NCBI RefSeq assembly: GCF_026745355.1
Contig: NC_079206.1
Location: 39,559,779-39,623,778, forward strand
Direction: 5' to 3'
DNA: 64,000 nucleotides
Source of the DNA: Beta vulgaris subsp. vulgaris
Taxonomy: Eukaryota > Streptophyta > Magnoliopsida > Caryophyllales > Amaranthaceae
The translations under genes and the position numbers were made by a program. Numbering within the stretch: the first letter of the stretch is position 1; each line of letters begins with the position of its first letter. The notes beneath the pieces were generated by a model that did not search any database, had not been told where the DNA came from, and saw only the letters and a list, made by a program, of their open reading frames with translations. This document shows positions 24,529-36,000 of the stretch, piece by piece.

Positions 24529-26705
24529 TGTAACGCCCCCAAAATCCATACGTGTCTACCCCTGCTACGTCGCATCGACTTCGGGAGCGTTACCGCCGCG
24601 ATGGAACGCAAGGCATAATAAGAGTTAACGATAACATAAAACATTGTCTCGAAAACTTAAATGCAGCGGAATTAAAATATAAATACAACTCGGGAATCAT
24701 CAACGACCCCTTTCATTCAAACCACAAACCATTTATGTAAATCCTAGAAAAACCAATAATACTTATTTCAAATGCTTTAAATGCAAATACCAAAGACTAG
24801 CCCCCGTATGCTCGGTATCATGCAGCAGCTCTAGCACACCTAGTCTGCTCCCCATTGTAGCATCAATGGTTCATCGCAGTTCATCAAACACATAGTAACA
24901 CACAATCAGCTATGCTGAGTACGTAATGAACCATTGAATACATATAAGCATAAATGATGCACACATGAACAATCTTAAGCATGATGCTACATTATATTAC
25001 ATCCTTTAACCTTTAATCTTTAATCTTTATTTGGCATCGAACGAGCACCGTCATCTTACTAGAATCATACGGGCTATTGAATCCTTAATAGACAACTTGG
25101 TCTATTAGATGATATGCAAATACGGTTTTGTTCCGTCTCACACCCATCGCCTTAGTATGCATACCCCCAAGATCGAACCTTCCGCCTACTTGAGTTATCA
25201 AAAATATAAGGACACTATTGTCGTCACAGTAGGCCTGCGTAGGAGCGTAGGACAAGTCCCACACTCCCCCCATTGTTCATCACTTGCAGGGAGTCCAGCT
25301 ACAAGTTATTGCCACAATTCATTTTAATATTAACCATTCATTTCATAACCACATAGAGTCATTTACCTGTTCTCTTAGTTACAATGCTCAAATCGTATCT
25401 CTTGTAACACTCTTGTTACACTATGGATACATAGAATCATTTACATGTCCTCTTAGTTACAATGCTCGAATCATATCTCTTGTAACACCCTTGTTACACT
25501 ATGGATAAGATAAAAAATGCTCATGTTTATACTATGATAGAACTACGCATTCCAATGCAACATATCGATTTCAATTACAAATGTCTAACCAGACAATCTC
25601 AACCAATCAAACGTTCCCTATCATGCTTCTAGGTTCCAATAACATAGATTGCAACCTAATCATGATACTAATACTTGGGATTAAACTGGTACGCGTACGT
25701 ACCTTGTAACGGAGAATTTTCGCTGTCTTAATCGAACGTTCCGCTTATGAAATTGGGACCTAAACCGTTAAATAAAAGCTTTAGTGCTATGTCGTTGGTA
25801 ATATTAACAACGACTACGTAACTAAGACTATACGGTTTAATAATTCAAAGTAAACGATAACTAAACCCCTTGTTTATGAATTTTCGTTACTTTTCTATTA
25901 TAAAGAGTTTAACGTCTTTTAGGGATTAAGGCTAGTGAGCATACTAATATTAGTTAGTGTCATTAGTCCACTATCTTTACCAAATCAATTAAATTATAAG
26001 TCCAACCATGTTTTATGTCCAAAAGTCTTAGGTCCGATCCAGTATTATGTCCAAAAGTTATATTCGCAATTATAGTCAGAATAATAAAATGAACTCATTA
26101 ACTTGAATTATTAATTAACTAATTATAATTTAACATAATTATGAAAACATAAATTATAATTAAACTTAATATAATATATTCAGTATATAATTGGTTTTAT
26201 ACCGTTAAGCTCGCCGGCAATCAAGTTCCGGCGACCGATTTCCGGCAACGGCGCAACACCACTCGCGCACTACCGCAGCAGCCGCACGGCCCGGATCGCT
26301 CGCTCATCTCACACACAATCCTCGCACACACATTCGCACCACCTTCATCGCACCAGACCTCTCGCAACAGCAGCAGTCTCGCGCACCCTCGTCGCGCGCT
26401 TCGATCCTCGTCGCACAACGCCCCGTCCTGCTCGCTCGTCTCGCACAGCCTCTCGCACGAGGACCTTGAACCAAGCTCGACCTTGCGCCCTCCTCTAATT
26501 TTCCCTTTTTATACCCTTCTAAAAGTGGTAACCCTAGATCGGGTGAACTCGGTTTAACCTTTATAAATCCGAAATTAACACAACTGACTCGTATTATTAT
26601 TATTTTATTCTTATTATTCTGTAAATAATACTAAAATCCTTTATATTAACTTCTTTATATTTTCTTAATTAATACGAATAAATTCTCAAAATACGGAGTA
26701 TTACA
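24529..26705 (-). mobile_element. Gypsy solo LTR, 2.18 kb, TSD TCAAT
   Basis: It is bounded by TGTAACGCCCCC and CGGAGTATTACA, and flanked by the same five bases TCAAT at 24524-24528 and 26706-26710. Read on the minus strand it begins TGTAATACTCCGTATTTT, matching the start of the plus-oriented LTR at 20148, so the LTR lies in minus orientation. No internal region remains: a solo LTR left by LTR-LTR recombination. It carries a 77-bp duplication and a GC-rich block at 26210-26470 near its transcribed part. Confidence 0.85.
25354..25506. repeat. 77-bp tandem duplication inside the solo LTR
   Basis: Two adjacent copies share TCTTAGTTACAATGCTC and GTAACACTCTTGTTACACTA (second copy with a C/T change). 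The units meet at about 25430. Each unit contains the inverted repeat GTAAC...GTTAC. Confidence 0.85.
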
Positions 26706-26710
26706 TCAAT

Positions 26711-27335
26711 ATCAGATCAAGTACATTTCAATTAAGGCTCATATTCAAGGCAAGCTCACCCAAAGTGGGGGATTCCTATGTGTGGTGGTTCCTCCAATTC
26801 AAATCAAACTCCCGAAGAGCTGTAATCTGCAGACCTCGTTTTGTAGACCCTGATTATTTATCAAAACTGGTTTTCAAAAATCATTCTATTCAATCCTGAT
26901 CATTCCATCATTCTACATATCTTCTAGCCTTGCAAAACCATGACCTTGTATTACTGTCTCGCACAACCTTGACCTTGCATTTCATACATTCTAGTCTTGC
27001 ATAACCCTGACCTTGCATGACGTGTCAACCCTTAGCTTTACATAAAAACTTAGTCCTTCCATAGCGTCGCATGAATCCTTAGAGAGTCTCAACTTGTATT
27101 CTTGCATCATTATGTGCTATATCTGAGTTGGTTGCACATATCTGCTAACATCTTTCCCTGCACGTAATCAGATTCTTTCCTTGCACGTAATCAGATTGCT
27201 TGTAGTTACTATCCTGCATACTAACTTTCTTTTGCAGAGACCGACGTATATAGATCATTTCTAAACTGCATAACGTTTAGAATCAATCTCCGTCCCGACA
27301 ACGTATACTTTGACTTTCGATTTCCTGAACCTCCG
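26711..27335 (+). other. Ogre/Tat-like remnant, tail region
   Basis: This is non-coding. The motif CAAAGTGGGGG at about 26760 and again at 27337-27348 is a polypurine-tract type sequence. Reiterated CCTTGACCTTGCAT-like phrases at 26930-27020 form a loose short repeat. It continues the element interrupted by the solo LTR at 24529. Confidence 0.4.
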
Positions 27336-28830
27336 TCAAAGTGGGGGCTTCTACAGACACATAATCATGTCTCCCCAATTACAGATCCAATGATGAAACA
27401 TACCGTGATATTAGCTGGCACGATCCAACGAAAGAGCAATCTAAAGAGCCACTCCAAAATTGTGTTTCGAAATGCTATTCAAAAGTTCAATTAATTATTC
27501 ATGATCATTAATTGTATTTGAGCCCAATTCTTTGAAAAGCCCAATTAATTGATAGTTAATTGATTTATTTTTAATAAATAAATTTTTTCAAAAGATATTT
27601 TTTATAAGTTAAAATCATATTTATCCCGTAAAATCATATTTTTGGAATTAACGGATAAAAGAATTTAAACTCGTTCTTGAAAGCTGGCAAAGGCACGTTA
27701 CGGGTCTGGCGCACGTTTGTGCGTTAGGTGAAGGTATGTCCACTTCTGCCAGGTGCACTAATCTGCACCTGACACCTGGATTTCTGACTCGTTCGAAGTC
27801 CTACATCAAGCGCAGTTCTCAGCTGGAGAAGTGAAATTTCTTTCTTATTTTTTTTAAAACGCGTGTCGCATGTACGCTTTTTACTGGGCATGTTGCGTCA
27901 TAAATACTCTTGATTTCCCGAATCAAGTACGACTTTTCATTATTATTTTTATCAATACAGAAATCCTTATGAATACTTATGAATACACTTCGACTCTCAA
28001 AATACTCAAACACTCTAATACTTTCAATACTTTCAATCAATTCCTAATCGCACTGCGTTTTTGATTCCACGATTGCTCCGCCTAAAGGTCGTTACACTCT
28101 TTAATCTAAACCGCATAGGTATAATACTAAGGATCTACAAATAAATTCTTTATCTTTATATTGAAGTTACTAACTGTTTCTTTCCTGATGTAGATTTTTA
28201 ATATAGAATCGTTCTTAAGTATATTCTAAACCTTTTTCTTTGTTTTTATTTATTTTTTTGTATATTATCATACTTTCCTGATTATTCTATGCATATTATA
28301 TGATTGTCCTACATTATTACTTAGATCACCCACATGTTATTGTTGTTAAACAAGACCTAGAGAATTGTTCTAACATTAATTAGATTAATTTGGACAACCT
28401 GTTAGGTTCCGTGTAATATTGATTGCCTAAATAACATATCACTAAAATAATTAGTCTTTTATGTCTTTTTTGAACCAATTTAGACTAAATATTTTCAGGG
28501 TGTATAAAATATTATATGTTTATTCTTTGGCATAAATTTTTTTAATGAATCAATATATAGTAGAGGCCAACAACGGACAACATAGTTCCTGAATATGTTG
28601 TACCCTCACCCATGAACTCAATTTTTTGTTCATTTTGACCATCTATGGACTCATGACGGGGAAATCTATATTTGATAAGTCCCTAATTTGTCCCTGCAAT
28701 TTCCTAATATCCAATTAGGTTTATGTTTCTTCCTTTAAAGAATCGTTGGTGACTTTTTCAAAATAATTTTCAATAAAACTTTTGCAATGGGGTAGTCAAA
28801 TATAATACGCGTTCACACCGCGTAGGCGAA
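27336..28830 (+). mobile_element. Probable 3' LTR of the Ogre/Tat-like remnant (ends uncertain)
   Basis: After the purine-rich CAAAGTGGGGGCTTCTACAG at 27337 the sequence reads as a typical Tat LTR, with a GC-richer block at 27680-27840 and a possible TATA region CATAAATACTC near 27898. The right edge is guessed from CGTTGGTGACTTTTTC near 28743 and TACGCGTTCACACCGCGTAG near 28806. There is no second LTR to compare, so boundaries and identity are inference. Confidence 0.4.
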
Positions 28831-29014
28831 ATAAAAAAAACACATCTACACTCCGCCATATCAAATTACTCCTCACTTTCCATCTTGATTTCTCACGGAT
28901 TACTGAACCTCGTGGACATTACTTGGGAAATTCTTTCATCTTATTTTTCTATTTCGTGGACTAATACTCAATTTCGTGGAGTTTATGCGCTGCAATTTTG
29001 TGGACTTCCTTTGC
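28831..29014. other. Short non-coding flank, possible MULE leader
   Basis: There is no gene. Phrases such as ATTTCGTGGA and ATTTTGTGGACTT are echoed by ATTTCATGGACTTTATGGG on the far side of the LTR element (34780), as expected if both were one sequence before that insertion. Confidence 0.4.
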
Positions 29015-29019
29015 CATAC

Positions 29020-29420
29020 TGTTTCTACTAAGAAATTGAGGATGCTAATTTGTGCTGAGAGACTTGATGTGGGCCCCAAGAAGGTACGCATGAGCTCCGT
29101 TATCCGTACGTCGACATCCTGCAAAACAAGGTTAGCCTACCCCGAGGGTGGTCCCGGGATCGCCCCTCCGGCGCTCAAGTCAGTAAATGCTTAAGGTAGA
29201 GAGATAAATGGATCAATGTAGAGAGAGATGCTCTGGGTTTTTCAGCTTAGAATTGCTTACCTTTGTCTGATGAGACAACCCTTATTTATAGAGGGTAGGA
29301 GCCCCAATAAATGTGGGTATTTTAGTCAGCTCGAGCTGGTGGAGGCTTGGCTTCCCTAGATGAAGGAGTATTTTAGTAACTTTGCCAGAGTTGGGCTGGT
29401 CCAGGAAAGGGGCCCAAACA
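29020..29420 (-). repeat. LTR (3' LTR of the non-coding element)
   Basis: On the plus strand it starts TGTTTCTACTAAGAAATTG and ends GGGGCCCAAACA. It is 401 bp, the same length as its partner at 34326, and differs by scattered substitutions. GTGGGGCTAAT on the minus strand just inside it is the likely polypurine tract. Confidence 0.9.
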
Positions 29421-30031
29421 ATTAGCCCCACGCCAAGTAATCGGAGTGGAAATCGCCATTGTATTTCGGTTGATTGGCGGAATAAGGTGATTTTATTTTT
29501 GCCGATATCGAGCGGGACCCAAGAATTTTCATGCCGGATCGTAGCGGAGGAAATCTTTTAGCGCTAGGATGAACTAAGCACGGGGGTCTCGCTGGCCTGG
29601 TGGCGGTTAGGGGGCAAGGCCCCCGAACTTTTGCGAGACCTTCGAGCTTGAAGGGGTGCCCTTGAGGCTGGTCGAGCAGGTGATTCCATTGGCCGACCAG
29701 GTGTACATGCCGAGCAACTCGCATGACCGAGAAATTTCCTTGGCCGAGTGATTCCACTAGCTGACCAGGTGCCCAGGCCGAGCAGCTCCCTTTGAGCCTT
29801 ACTGGCCGAGCAGCTCTCCTAGCCGAGCGTAGTATAGACTGGCCGACCTGGTCGAGGCCGAGCTACTCCCCTGGCCGAGCAGGCGCCCTCGAGCATTGCT
29901 GGCTGAAGCCGAGATACTCCCTTGAGCATTGTCTGCCGAGGCCGAGTAGCCCCGTAGAGCCAAGCTGGTCGAGGCCGAGCAGCTCCCTAAAGCTGAGTTG
30001 GTCGAGGCCGAGCAGTTCCCTCGAGTATTGT

Positions 30032-30300
30032 GGCCGACCAGGTGCCCTCAAGGCTTGGCCGATGGGCTGCATGCTCGGGACTTTGGCCGACCCGGTGCCC
30101 TCAAGGCTAGGCCGACCAGGTGCACTCGAGGCTTGGCCGACCTAGTGCAATCGAGGCTTGGCCGACCCAGTGCACTCGAGGCTTGGCCGACCCAGTGCAC
30201 TCGAGGCTTGGCCGACCGGGTGCACTCGAGGCTTGGCGGAAGCTTAGGGTGCACTCAAGACCTTGCCGACCAGGTGCCCTCGAGGCTTTGCCGACCACGT
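30032..30300. repeat. 25-bp minisatellite, about ten degenerate copies
   Basis: The unit is GAGGCTTGGCCGACCCAGTG followed by CACTC. Successive starts at 30128, 30153 and 30178 are exactly 25 bp apart; outer copies are degenerate or stretched. It lies inside the non-coding LTR element. Confidence 0.85.
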
Positions 30301-30414
30301 GAATTGGACGCCACTCGAATGAGGGGCTAATGAGCCTCATGTTGTCCGAGTGGGTGCGAATGAAGTACTCAGCTTGGATTTGACTAAGTATAAGAGCGAT
30401 TTGTCAAAGAAGAG

Positions 30415-30830
30415 GGTGTCTCCTAGTGGCCGAACGAGTCGGACGCCACTCGGATGAGGAGCTAATGAGCACTATGCTATCCGAGAGGGTGACAATGAAT
30501 TACTTAGCATTGATGTGGCTAAGTATAAGAGCGACTCGTCAAAGGAGAGGGGGTCTCCTTGTGGCCGAGCGGGTTGGACGCAACTCGGATGAGGAGCTAA
30601 TGAGCCCCATACTGTCTGAGAGGGTGCCAATGAAGTACTTAGCTTCGAATTTGGCAAAGTATGAGGCCGACTCGTCATAGGAGAGGGGGTCTCCTAGTGG
30701 CCGAGCGGGTTGGACGCCACTCGGATGAGGGGCTAATAAGCCCCTTGCTGTCCGAGCGGGTGCCAATGAAGTACTTAGCTTGAATTTGACGGTCCTCGAA
30801 GTGCTGAGGGAGGTCATGGACGCTCCTCCA
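30415..30830. repeat. ~135-bp tandem repeat, three copies
   Basis: TCTCCTAGTGGCCGA-type starts fall at about 30419, 30554 and 30690. Each unit continues with GACGCCACTCGGATGAG, GAGCTAATGAGC and AAGTATAAGAGCGACTCGTC. A degenerate relative recurs at about 33070-33240. Confidence 0.8.
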
Positions 30831-31105
30831 CATGTTAAGGAGGTGCTAATGAGCCCCATGTTTGGCCGAGGAGGTCGATTTGTTTGCACTTAGCTATTTT
30901 CGCTAACTTAGTTAGGACGCTCCTCTTCTGACTGAGGAGGTGCCAATGATGGAGGTTCTCGACTTGGGTGAGCTAAGGAGATCCATGTTTCCCGAGGAGG
31001 TCTTACGACGCTACTCGGCTCCCGAGTAGGTCCAATGGTTTATACTTAGCCGTTTTTTCGGCTAAGTTAGTAGGATGCTCCTCTTCTGACTGAGGAGGTG
31101 CCAAT

Positions 31106-31220
31106 CGACCCGGTCTCCCATGGAAGGGAGAGGGGAGTGCCGACCCGGTCTCCCAAGGAAGGGAGAGGGGAGTGCCGACCCGGTCTCCCATGGAAGGGAG
31201 AGGGGAGTGTCGACTCGGTC
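31106..31220. repeat. 35-bp tandem repeat, three copies and a partial fourth
   Basis: Units CGACCCGGTCTCCCATGGAA followed by GGGAGAGGGGAGTGC start at 31106, 31141 and 31176, with a partial at 31211. Copies are nearly identical, so the array is young. Confidence 0.92.
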
Positions 31221-31250
31221 TTTAACTTGCACCCCTTGCGGTTAAGTTTG

Positions 31251-32465
31251 GACGCTACTCGGACGAGGGACTAATGAGCCCCAAGCTCGTTCGAACAGGT
31301 GCCTTCTTTCGCCTAGCCCTCTTTGGCTAGGAAAGTGACTCGTCCGAAGAGGGGCAGGCCTCCTTCGGTCGAGTAGGTTGGACGCTACACGGATGACGGG
31401 CTAATGAGCCCCAAGCTTGTCTGAGCAGGTGCCTTCTTTCGCTTAGCCCTCTTTGGCTAGGAAAGTGGCTCGGCCAAGGAGGGGAAGGCCTCCTTGGGCC
31501 GAGTAGGTTGGACGCTACTCGGATGAGGGGCTAATGAGCCCAAAGCTTGTCCGAGCAGGTGCCTTCTTTCGCTTAGCCCTCTTTGGCTAGGAAAGTGACT
31601 CGGGAAAGGAGGGGAAGGCCTCCTTGGGCCGAGTAGGTTGGACGCTACTCAGATGAGGGGTAATGAGCCCCACGCTGGTCCGAGCAGGTGCCTTCTTTCG
31701 CTTGGCGCTCTATGGCTAGGAAAGTGACTCGGCCAAGTACGGGAAGGCCTCCTTGGGCTGAGTAGGTTGGACTCTACACGGATGAGGGGCTAATGAGCCC
31801 CAAGCTTGTCCGAGCAGGTGCCTTCTTTCGCTTAGCCCTCTGTGGCTCGGAAAGTAACTCGGCCAAGGAGGGGAAGGCCTCCTTGGGCCGAGTTGGTTGG
31901 ACGCTATTCGGATGAAGAGCTAGTGAGCCCCAAGCATGTCCGAGCAGGTGCCTTCTTTCGCTTAGCCCTCTTTGGCTAGGAAAGTGACTAGGCCTAGGAG
32001 CGGAAAGCCTCCTTGGGCGGAGTAGGTTGTACGCTACTCGGATGAGCGGCTAATGAGCCCCAAGCTTGTCCGAGGAGGTGCCTTCTTTTGCTTAGCCCTC
32101 TTTGGCTAGGAAAGTGACTTGGCCAAGGAGGGGAAGGCCTCATTGGGCCGAGTAGGTTGGACGCTACTCGGATGAGGGGCTAATGAGCCCAAGCTTGTCC
32201 GAGAAGGTGCTTCTTTCGCTGGCCTCTTTGGCTAGGAAAGTGACTCGCCAAGGAGGGAAGGCCTCCCTGGGTCGAGTAGGTTAGACGCTACTCGGATGAG
32301 GGGCTAATGAGCCCCTAAGCTTGTCCAAGCAGGTGCCTTCTTTTGCTTGGCCCTCTTTGGCTACGAAAGTGACTCGGCCAAGGAGGGGAAGGCCTCCTTG
32401 GGCCGAGTAGGTTGGACGCTACTCGGATGAGCGGTTAATGAGCCCCAAGCTTGTCCGAGCAGGTG
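31251..32465. repeat. 130-bp satellite-like array, about 9.4 copies
   Basis: Unit starts (GACGCTACTCGGATGAG) lie at 31251, 31381, 31511, 31641, 31770, 31900, 32030, 32160, 32284 and 32415: period 130, with one 124-bp and some 129/131-bp units. Each unit holds GGCTAATGAGCCCCAAGCTT, GAGCAGGTGCCTTCTTTCGC, CTCTTTGGCTAGGAAAGTGA and GGAAGGCCTCCTTGGGCCGA. It is internal to the non-coding LTR element. Confidence 0.95.
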
Positions 32466-34301
32466 TCTTAGAAGCTGTTTTGAGTTTGATGCACTTGATG
32501 TTGAGCTGGTTGTGCTAGCTAGAGTGGCTGAGTTCAATGCCGAGCAAACTTGAGCTGGTGAACTCAATGATGGAGCTTCCCGACCTCGAGGGCTTTGTGA
32601 GCTCATTGCTTCCCGAGGAGGTCTTCACGACGCTACTCATATCCCGAGCAGGTCAGATTGTTGATACTTAGCCGGGGGAGGCTTCTTCATATTTGAGTGT
32701 AGTTGGAGAAGTTTTTTATTCAGGGGATGACGAACATCATCGCACCTCCATCAAGTGTATTCATTGGACCAGCTGAGGCATTTAATCAATTAGCCCCACG
32801 CGGATGATAGATAGGGTAGCATCATTCTTTCCCAAGGCGATCGTCCAGCGGAAACTGAGAGGGGGGGGGGGGGGGATAAAACGCCCTGGTGGGGGTTAGG
32901 GAGCAAAGCCCTCGAACTTGCCCGAGCAGCTCCCTTGGCTGAGATTGTGCCTCGGTTCAAGTTATGTGTAAGACTGAGTGGCCGACCGGGTCCCCTGTCC
33001 GAGCAAGTATCAATGAATTACTTAGCCTTAATTTGGCTAAGTGTAAGAGCGGCTCGACAAAGGAGATCATGGTCTCCTATCAGCCGAGCGGGTCGGATGC
33101 CACTTGGATAAGGGGCTAATGAGCCACTTGTCGTCCGAGTGGGCCCCAATTAAGTACTTAGCTTGAATTTGGCTAAGTATGAGAATGACTCGGTAAAGGA
33201 GAAGGGGTCTTTTACTGACCGAGCGGGTCCAGATATGGAGGATATGGAGGATATGGGTGGCTTTGAGCCTCGCCACTTTGACATCATGAACGTTCCAGTA
33301 TGTTGTACTTAGCCATTTCCGGCTATGTTAGTGAGATTTCCCCCTACTGACTAAGGAGGTGCCATGGCAAAATTCCCGCCTTTTGAGTCTCCTTTTGCTC
33401 GCCTTTGTTGACCTGATAGTCTTAGTTTTGCTTGACCGATCTACGTGACGTAAGGCTTTTGATAGTGTGCCATTAAAGCTGAGATAAATTTCTCATTGGT
33501 TGAGTAGGCATCTAAGGCCGAGTAGATGCCCCGGCTGAGCAAGCACGAAAGGATGAGTGGGTACATTGAAGGAGTAGGTACTGATGATGAGTTGGTGCTT
33601 TGATATGAGTAGGCACATCTAGTTGATATATTCTTTGGCCGATGGGCCCAAGGATGAGTGGGTACCTTGAATGAGTAGACATCGTTGATGAGTCGGTGCC
33701 TTTGATGAATATGCCCCTCTGGCCGAACTATATCATACACATGAGGGTGCCACTTCTTATTCTGGAGAGGTTTAAGGGTTCCGAGTCACCACACCCCTTG
33801 TCCAGATCTGTCTTCATGGTTTGTGTTCTTCGATACAACTTGTTCCGAGTGATAACATGTTTTACCCTTTTGAGGGTTGACACGATCCTTCCCTCTGTTT
33901 AGGTCCCAGCTGGTTAGGCTAACCATCTTAGGAAGGACGAATGATCTCCTCACGACGAGTGGAGTCCATACCCATCCGACTTTGCTGGAGAGTTTGTTGA
34001 AGATGAGATGCAATCAAGGTGACGTTTGTTACAGTTGTGGGTGGAGGGTCAGCTACTTTTATCTGACCCGATGCTGCAGGATGACCGACTTCTCAGTGGA
34101 TTCCCCATTGGGGTGGAATCATCATCATTCAGATAGAGGGATAGCACCATAAGCGCATATGGGATGCTTGACCTCTCCCGGAACGGTTGGCTTGGGAGTG
34201 TGCCTTTTTGGTTGGGGCCATTGCTGAGCAACAATGTGTTGAGTTTTACTGAGTAGCAACAAGGTGAATCTTGCTGAGTGGTGGCGAAGTAACTTCATGT
34301 A

Positions 34302-34324
34302 CTATCCCCATAGACGTCGCCAAA
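34302..34324 (-). promoter_or_regulatory. Primer binding site of the non-coding LTR element
   Basis: On the minus strand, one base after the LTR end, TTTGGCGACGTCTATGGGG closely matches the Tat element's TTTGGCGCCGTGTGTGGGGG at 42699 downwards. The form TGGCGCCG is that of plant gypsy elements primed by an internal or 3' tRNA segment; which tRNA is not settled here. Confidence 0.65.
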
Positions 34325-34325
34325 C

Positions 34326-34726
34326 TGTTTCTGCTAAGAAATTGAGGATGCTAATGTGTGATGAGAGACTTGATGTAGGCCCTAAGAAGGTACGCTTGAG
34401 CTCCGTTATCTGTACGTCAGCATCCTGCAAAACAAGGTTAGCCTACCCCGAGGGTGGTCCTGGGATCGCCCCTCCGACGCTCAAGTCAGTATATGATTGA
34501 GGTAGAGAGAGAAAGGGATCAATGTAGAGAGAGATGCTCTGGGTTTTTCAGTTTAGAATTGCTTACCTTTGTCTAATGAGACAACCCTTATTTATAGAGG
34601 GTAGGAGCCCCAATAATTGAGGGTATTTTAGTCAGCTCCAGTTGGTGGAGGCTTGGCTTCCTTAAATGAAGGGGTATTTTAGTAACTTTGCCATAGGTGT
34701 GCTTGTCCAGGAAATGGGCCCAAACA
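34326..34726 (-). repeat. LTR (5' LTR of the non-coding element)
   Basis: On the plus strand it starts TGTTTCTGCTAAGAAATTG and ends GGGCCCAAACA. It is 401 bp long and contains the minus-strand TATA box near 34594. Adjacent CATAC (34727-34731) duplicates the left flank. Confidence 0.9.
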
Positions 34727-35063
34727 CATACTAAATTTTGAAGCACAATTCATGTGACAATTCACGTTTCAATTTCATGGACTTTATGGGCTTCAATTTA
34801 TGCGGTTCTATTTTGCTGTTGTAGGAATTAGTTTCATGTGTTTTGTTTAATGTCGTATCCGATTTTCGCAGTATTCAATTTAGTTTCAGCTATTCAATTT
34901 GTTTAATGTCGTTGTTGTTGAAATTAGTTTCATGTGTTTTGTTTCAATTTTTTTTTGGGTTGTTTTGTGATTGAATATTAGGGCAACTATTTACTCTTTG
35001 TTCTTCTCTCTTTTTTTCGTGACAGTTGTGCTTCAACTATTTGCTTTTATATGTATACTGCAG

Positions 35064-36000
35064 AATGGATGAAATTGTATTAAGATTTAAATATTTGGGT
35101 AAAGAGGTGGATTTGATGATAGATGATGTTGACAAAGTGATGTGGATTGACTTGATTAATGAGTATGAGTATGAGTTTATCAAAAAGAAGTATGAAATGT
35201 TTGAATTTCCTGTTTTCCACTACTGTTATGTACCACAATCAATTGAAATTTACACTAATAAAGACATGATGACTATGTTGGAAAGATTAAGCAAGAACAA
35301 GATCATATACATACATGGTTTTTAGAAAAATCACTAAATGTGTCAAATCAGCAAGACAAGTAGACAACTGAAGTCTTCTTTGGGGGGATGATACTACTTC
35401 TAAGAATGTATACTATGGGAAGTGTCCACCCAGGACTAGAAGTACAGGAGAGGGTAGCAAAGCAAATGTTCATGAACCTTTAGCCGATCCCTTGCCACTC
35501 ATAGAAAGTAGTGACGTGGTATACAATGAAGAGCTTTTTGACAGATTGAACAATGCTAATGATGAGACCATGGAAGATGTCTAGTGTTACTTGGATGAAC
35601 ACCCTCATCTTAAGAAAGCACTTAACAAAAGCCTGAGAAATTAGCACCTAGGAAGAAAAAGACAAACATAGAAAAAGGAAGTCCCTCTGATCCCCCTGTT
35701 TTGTCTTAAATTACATCCTTCTCAAATGCACCACCTATTCCACAAAATGACATTGCTAATCAGCCAAAAAAAAAAAAACAACCAAATTCAACAATATTTC
35801 TTTAAAAAATACCTATTGAAAATGTTTTTCAAGACCTAGGATTGGAGGATTTTGCAATAGGGGGTAATAATTTAAGCTTTGATATGGTAGAAACTGGTCC
35901 TTTCATAGTACAAAAGAAAGATAAGAAAGACCCTTTACATGGTAATTCTGATGATTATGATGGTGATGAACTTGATGATATTGATTTTGCTATGGACCTG
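35064..36000 (+). pseudogene. Decayed MULE-type transposase N-terminal region (tentative)
   Basis: An open frame runs from ATG 35064 to 35325: FKYLGKEVDLMIDDVDKVMW, then VPQSIEIYTNKDMMTMLERL, resembling the PB1-like N-terminal domain of plant MuDR transposases (a conserved basic-aromatic strand, then a long helix). After stops and shifts, Asp/Glu-rich linker pieces follow (LIESSDVVYNEELFD at about 35505, and 35842-35999 LHGNSDDYDGDELDDIDF), as in the acidic linker of such proteins. The frame is cut at 36001 by the poly-T of a LINE. No DDE catalytic core is present. The assignment rests on recalled family shape and could be wrong. Confidence 0.45.

Larger units (their letters stand above)
29020..34726 (-). 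mobile_element. Complete non-coding LTR retroelement with internal tandem arrays, 5.7 kb
   Basis: Two 401-bp LTRs (29020-29420 and 34326-34726) enclose 4.9 kb. The whole is flanked by CATAC at 29015-29019 and 34727-34731, a 5-bp target duplication. On the minus strand the LTR runs TGTTTGGGCCC...ACA, carries a CTATAAATAAGGG TATA box, and is followed by a primer site starting TTTGGCGACGTC. No gag or pol motif is readable in any frame; instead the interior holds 25-, 35-, 130- and ~135-bp tandem arrays. It must move with enzymes of another element. Its LTR shares ordered motifs with the Tat-type LTR at 42700, so a Tat-type gypsy element is the likely partner (inference). Confidence 0.88.

Noticed and set aside
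29422..30889. Overlapping ORFs of 60-117 codons on both strands
   Set aside because: They follow the tandem repeats of the non-coding LTR element; repeated units stay open in several frames. No known motif.
31251..32465. Possible CRISPR-like array
   Set aside because: The 130-bp units are contiguous with no unique spacers, and the host is a plant. It is a tandem repeat.
33441..34234. Several ORFs of 61-99 codons
   Set aside because: They fall in degenerate internal repeats of the non-coding LTR element and match no gag or pol motif.
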